Below, one piece after another: positions 4,729 through 7,297 of a stretch of 7,297 nt of DNA. The position numbers were made by a program, and so were the translations under genes. Positions within the stretch are counted from its first letter, which is position 1, and each line of letters starts with the position of its first letter. The stretch spans positions 1 to 7,297 of the forward strand of contig CAKXAF010000133.1 of the NCBI GenBank assembly GCA_934869045.1. The letters run 5' to 3'. The stretch comes from an uncultured Nitrososphaerota archaeon. Lineage in GTDB: Bacteria; Bacillota; Clostridia; Oscillospirales; Ruminococcaceae. Under the pieces are notes generated by a model, which made no database searches, was not told where the DNA came from, and saw only the letters and a list, made by a program, of their open reading frames with translations.

Positions 4729-6591
4729 ATGGAAAGTTATCCGATATTGAGCCGGGTGAATGACCCCTCTGACATCCGGTCCATGAATTATGACGAGCTG
4801 ATCTCCCTGAGCGCCGAGCTGCGGGATTTTCTGATCACCAATGTCGCGCAAACCGGCGGCCACCTGGCGTCAAATCTCGGCGTTGTGGAGCTGACTCTTG
4901 CGCTCCACCGGGTGTTTGACACGCCTCAGGACAGCCTGATCTGGGACGTCGGCCACCAATGCTACACCCACAAAATCATCACCGGCAGGCGGGACCGGTT
5001 TAACACTCTCCGGCAGCCCGGCGGCCTTTCCGGTTTTCCAAAACCGTCGGAGAGCCCTTACGATGTATTTACTACCGGCCACAGCACCACGTCAATTTCA
5101 GCCGCCTATGCAATTGCCTGTGCCAATAAGCTCCGCGGCAGCGAAAATTTCGCGGTAGCCGTAATCGGCGACGGCGCCTTTACCGGCGGGATGGCCTACG
5201 AAGCGCTGAACAATGCCGGACGGAGCAAGACCAACCTGGTCATTATTCTGAACCACAATTCCATGTCCATCAGCAAAAATGTCGGAGCGTTTGCCCGCTA
5301 TCTCGCTGTCATCCGCTCTAAGCCTTCTTACCTGCGCCTGAAGGAATGGACGGAAAAGGCCCTGGATCGTGTTCCAGTCATCGGGGAGCATATGAAGGAG
5401 ACGCTCCGTTCTTCCAAGTCTCTTTTGAAGTTTATTCTGTATCACTCCACCTTTTTTGAGGAACTGGGGTTCGCCTATTTTGGGCCAGTAGACGGCCATG
5501 ATCTCCCCGCACTGGAGCAGACGCTTCGCCGGGCTAAATCTTTGGGCCGGCCGGCCTTTGTCTATGTGGAAACAATCAAGGGGAAGGGATATGAGTTCGC
5601 CGAAAGGAACCCCACCGTCTACCACGGGATCAGCCGCTTTGACGTAGAGACCGGGAATCCAGACGTTTCGTCGGAAGACAGCTTTTCGGCGGTATTCGGA
5701 AAGGAACTGGCCGCTCTGGCAGACGGGGACCAGCGAATCTGCGCCATTACTGCGGCGATGAAGGCCGGCACCGGCCTTTCGGAATTCGCCTCCAGGCACC
5801 GCGGCCGCTTCTTTGATGTAGGTATTGCGGAGCAGCACGGCGTGACCTTTGCCGCGGGCCTGGCATCCCAGGGGTTCCTGCCGGTGGTGGCGGTGTATTC
5901 CACCTTCCTTCAAAGAGCCTACGATCAGATTCTCCACGACACCGCAATTGCCAGGCTTCACCTGGTCTTGGCTGTAGACCGCGCAGGACTGGTCGGGGAT
6001 GATGGGGAGACCCATCAGGGGATTTACGATGTGGCTTATTTGGGCAGTATTCCGGGGGTAACGGTCTTTTCCCCGGCCACCAACGCCGAGCTGAAGGCAC
6101 AGCTTTCCAAGGCGCTTTATCAGACCGACGGCGTTGCCGCTGTCCGGTATCCCCGGGGCTGTGACCCGGAAGTGGACAGCGCATTCAGTCCGGATCCGTC
6201 AGTGGATTGGTGGCTCCGGGAATCCGGCTCCAGAATCCTGGCGGTTTCCTATGGCCGCACGGCGGTAACCCTTTACCAGGCGGTTGAAAATCTACCTTTT
6301 CCGGTGGATTACCTGAAGCTCAACCGTATTCTTCCCTTGGATGGAGAGCTGGTCAGGAAACTATCGAAATATGCTCGGATTGTGGCCTTTGAAGAGGCGG
6401 AACAAGCAGGCTCTGTAGCAGAACGGCTCTGTTTCTGCCTGACGGCTTCCGGATTCGGCGGCAGGTTTCGGGCTGTTACACTGCCGGACTGCTTCGTTCC
6501 CCAGGGTAAGGTCCCTGAGCTGCTGAAAACCTTCCAGCTGGACCAGGCGTCCATGGAAACGATACTGCGCGAGGAGGAAAACGCACTGTGA
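4729..6591 (+). CDS. dxs: 1-deoxy-D-xylulose-5-phosphate synthase
   Basis: A 620-residue thiamine-diphosphate enzyme that condenses pyruvate and glyceraldehyde 3-phosphate to DXP, the first step of the MEP isoprenoid pathway and a source of precursor for thiamine and pyridoxal. Visible landmarks are H45 ('GGHLASNLG'), 'DVGHQCYTHKIITGR' (73-87), 'GHSTTS' (117-122), the thiamine-diphosphate/Mg motif 'GDGAFTGGMAYEALNNAG' (147-164) ending at N177, 'FGPVDGHD' (251-258), 'DVGIAEQH' with the catalytic Glu E368, 'DRAGLVGDDGETHQG' (417-431), and 'RYPRG' (473-477). The segment after N177 reads N-H-N-S-M-S-I where most DXS proteins have N-D-N-E-M-S-I; the cofactor Asn itself is kept. The length is typical. 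The ribosome binding site GAGG (4718-4721) overlaps the upstream stop. The stop overlaps tlyA as GTGA. Confidence 0.97.
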   Translation: MESYPILSRVNDPSDIRSMNYDELISLSAELRDFLITNVAQTGGHLASNLGVVELTLALHRVFDTPQDSLIWDVGHQCYTHKIITGRRDRFNTLRQPGGLSGFPKPSESPYDVFTTGHSTTSISAAYAIACANKLRGSENFAVAVIGDGAFTGGMAYEALNNAGRSKTNLVIILNHNSMSISKNVGAFARYLAVIRSKPSYLRLKEWTEKALDRVPVIGEHMKETLRSSKSLLKFILYHSTFFEELGFAYFGPVDGHDLPALEQTLRRAKSLGRPAFVYVETIKGKGYEFAERNPTVYHGISRFDVETGNPDVSSEDSFSAVFGKELAALADGDQRICAITAAMKAGTGLSEFASRHRGRFFDVGIAEQHGVTFAAGLASQGFLPVVAVYSTFLQRAYDQILHDTAIARLHLVLAVDRAGLVGDDGETHQGIYDVAYLGSIPGVTVFSPATNAELKAQLSKALYQTDGVAAVRYPRGCDPEVDSAFSPDPSVDWWLRESGSRILAVSYGRTAVTLYQAVENLPFPVDYLKLNRILPLDGELVRKLSKYARIVAFEEAEQAGSVAERLCFCLTASGFGGRFRAVTLPDCFVPQGKVPELLKTFQLDQASMETILREEENAL

Positions 6592-7297
6592 CAAAAACCA
6601 GATTGGACGTCCTGCTGACCGACCGGGGACTTGCACCCAGCCGGGAACGGGCGAAAGCCCTCATTATGGCGGGAACGGTTTACATCGGCGGGGTCAAGGC
6701 GGAAAAAGCAGGGGATATGGTTCCCTCTGATGCGGATATCGAAGTCCGCGGGGAGGCCATTCCCTACGTCAGCCGCGGCGGACTCAAGCTGCAAAAGGCC
6801 ATCGAAGCCCATTCGCTGGATCTGACAGGAGCTGTCTGTATTGATATCGGTGCTTCTACAGGAGGCTTTTCCGACTGTATGCTCCAGCACGGCGCCCGCC
6901 GGGTTTATGCGGTGGACGTGGGCTACGGTCAGCTGGCATGGAAGCTCCGGACTGACGAGCGGGTGGTCAACCTGGAGCGCACCAATATCCGTTATATCAC
7001 CGAAGAACAGATTCCGGAGCCGCTGGATTTCGGCTCCATCGACGTTTCCTTTATCTCCCTGACTCTGGTTCTGCCGGTGCTGTTCCGGCTGCTCCGGGAC
7101 GGCGGAGAAGGCGTCTGCCTGGTAAAGCCGCAGTTTGAGGCGGGGAAGGGCAAGGTCGGCAAAAAAGGCGTTGTGCGGGAGCCGGAGATCCATTTGGAGG
7201 TGCTCCAAAAGATTTTTTCCTTCTGCGGGGAGCTTGGCTTATGTGTAAAGGGAATTCACTTTTCACCTATTAAAGGTCCGGAAGGAAACATCGAGTA
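6588..7297 (+). CDS. tlyA: TlyA family rRNA 2'-O-methyltransferase (partial, 3' end outside)
   Basis: The first 236 codons of a TlyA/YqxC protein (family length about 270), cut by the window edge. TlyA uses SAM to 2'-O-methylate rRNA (C1920 of 23S, and in type I/II enzymes C1409 of 16S), which affects subunit association and capreomycin sensitivity. An N-terminal S4 RNA-binding domain (about 4-60, 'RLDVLLTDRGLAPSRERAKALI') precedes an FtsJ-like domain. That domain shows 'SRGGLKL' (62-68), the SAM motif 'DIGASTGGFSD' (86-96), 'VDVGYGQLAWKLR' (109-121), 'IDVSFISL' (151-158) and 'VKPQFEAGKGKVG' (179-191). K67, D152, K180 and E236 align by a constant offset of two with the K-D-K-E catalytic set I recall for M. 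tuberculosis TlyA. The start is GTG at 6588, overlapping the dxs stop, with GAGGAGG at 6571-6577 ten bases upstream; no nearby ATG is in frame. Confidence 0.93.
   Translation, partial: MTKTRLDVLLTDRGLAPSRERAKALIMAGTVYIGGVKAEKAGDMVPSDADIEVRGEAIPYVSRGGLKLQKAIEAHSLDLTGAVCIDIGASTGGFSDCMLQHGARRVYAVDVGYGQLAWKLRTDERVVNLERTNIRYITEEQIPEPLDFGSIDVSFISLTLVLPVLFRLLRDGGEGVCLVKPQFEAGKGKVGKKGVVREPEIHLEVLQKIFSFCGELGLCVKGIHFSPIKGPEGNIE

Noticed and set aside
6309..7208. 299-codon open frame on the minus strand opposite dxs and tlyA
   Set aside because: It crosses two well-supported genes, has no family signature, and is explained as a shadow of GC-biased codons.
1..7297. A new defence, mobile or otherwise undescribed system
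   Set aside because: All nine genes belong to recognisable families in a largely conserved Firmicutes gene order. There are no repeats, integrases, toxin-like genes or composition breaks supporting a mobile or defence island.

Overview
The window is a tightly packed, single-direction (+ strand) housekeeping operon from a GC-rich Firmicute. The best fit is a gut-type Clostridia of the Oscillospiraceae group (relatives of Flavonifractor or Oscillibacter). This rests on gene order, protein style and Firmicutes-type AGGAGG ribosome binding sites. I ran no database search, so the taxon is an inference.

Layout: an AT-rich start with a convincing sigma-A promoter (extended -10 TATAAT at 59-64) is followed by a GC-rich leader of about 105 nt. 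Nine genes follow: an Asp23/Gls24-family protein (YqhY position), nusB, a TsaD/Kae1-like M22-family paralog, xseA, xseB, ispA, a divergent-PAP2 (DUF212/YuiD-like) membrane protein, dxs, and tlyA. The last gene runs off the right edge. Gaps between genes are 38 bp or less and several junctions overlap (ATGA, ATGA, an 8-bp overlap, GTGA). No intrinsic terminator is visible, so this reads as one transcription unit continuing beyond 7297. No stretch above 300 bases lacks a gene.

From memory, the order matches the Bacillus subtilis block yqhY-nusB-folD-xseA-xseB-ispA-dxs-yqxC(tlyA), with two differences. The TsaD-like gene sits in the slot held by folD, and the DUF212 membrane protein is inserted between ispA and dxs. 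The products cover transcription antitermination and rRNA synthesis (NusB), rRNA 2'-O-methylation (TlyA), single-strand DNA degradation in repair (XseA/XseB), and isoprenoid precursor supply (Dxs makes DXP; IspA makes farnesyl diphosphate for undecaprenyl and other prenyl lipids). The DUF212 protein could plausibly act on prenyl or lipid phosphates, but that is a guess from context.

I found no mobile element, CRISPR array, RNA gene or clearly new system. The points most worth a second look are the diverged TsaD paralog in the folD slot, the DUF212 gene inside the isoprenoid pair, and the structured leader before the first gene.
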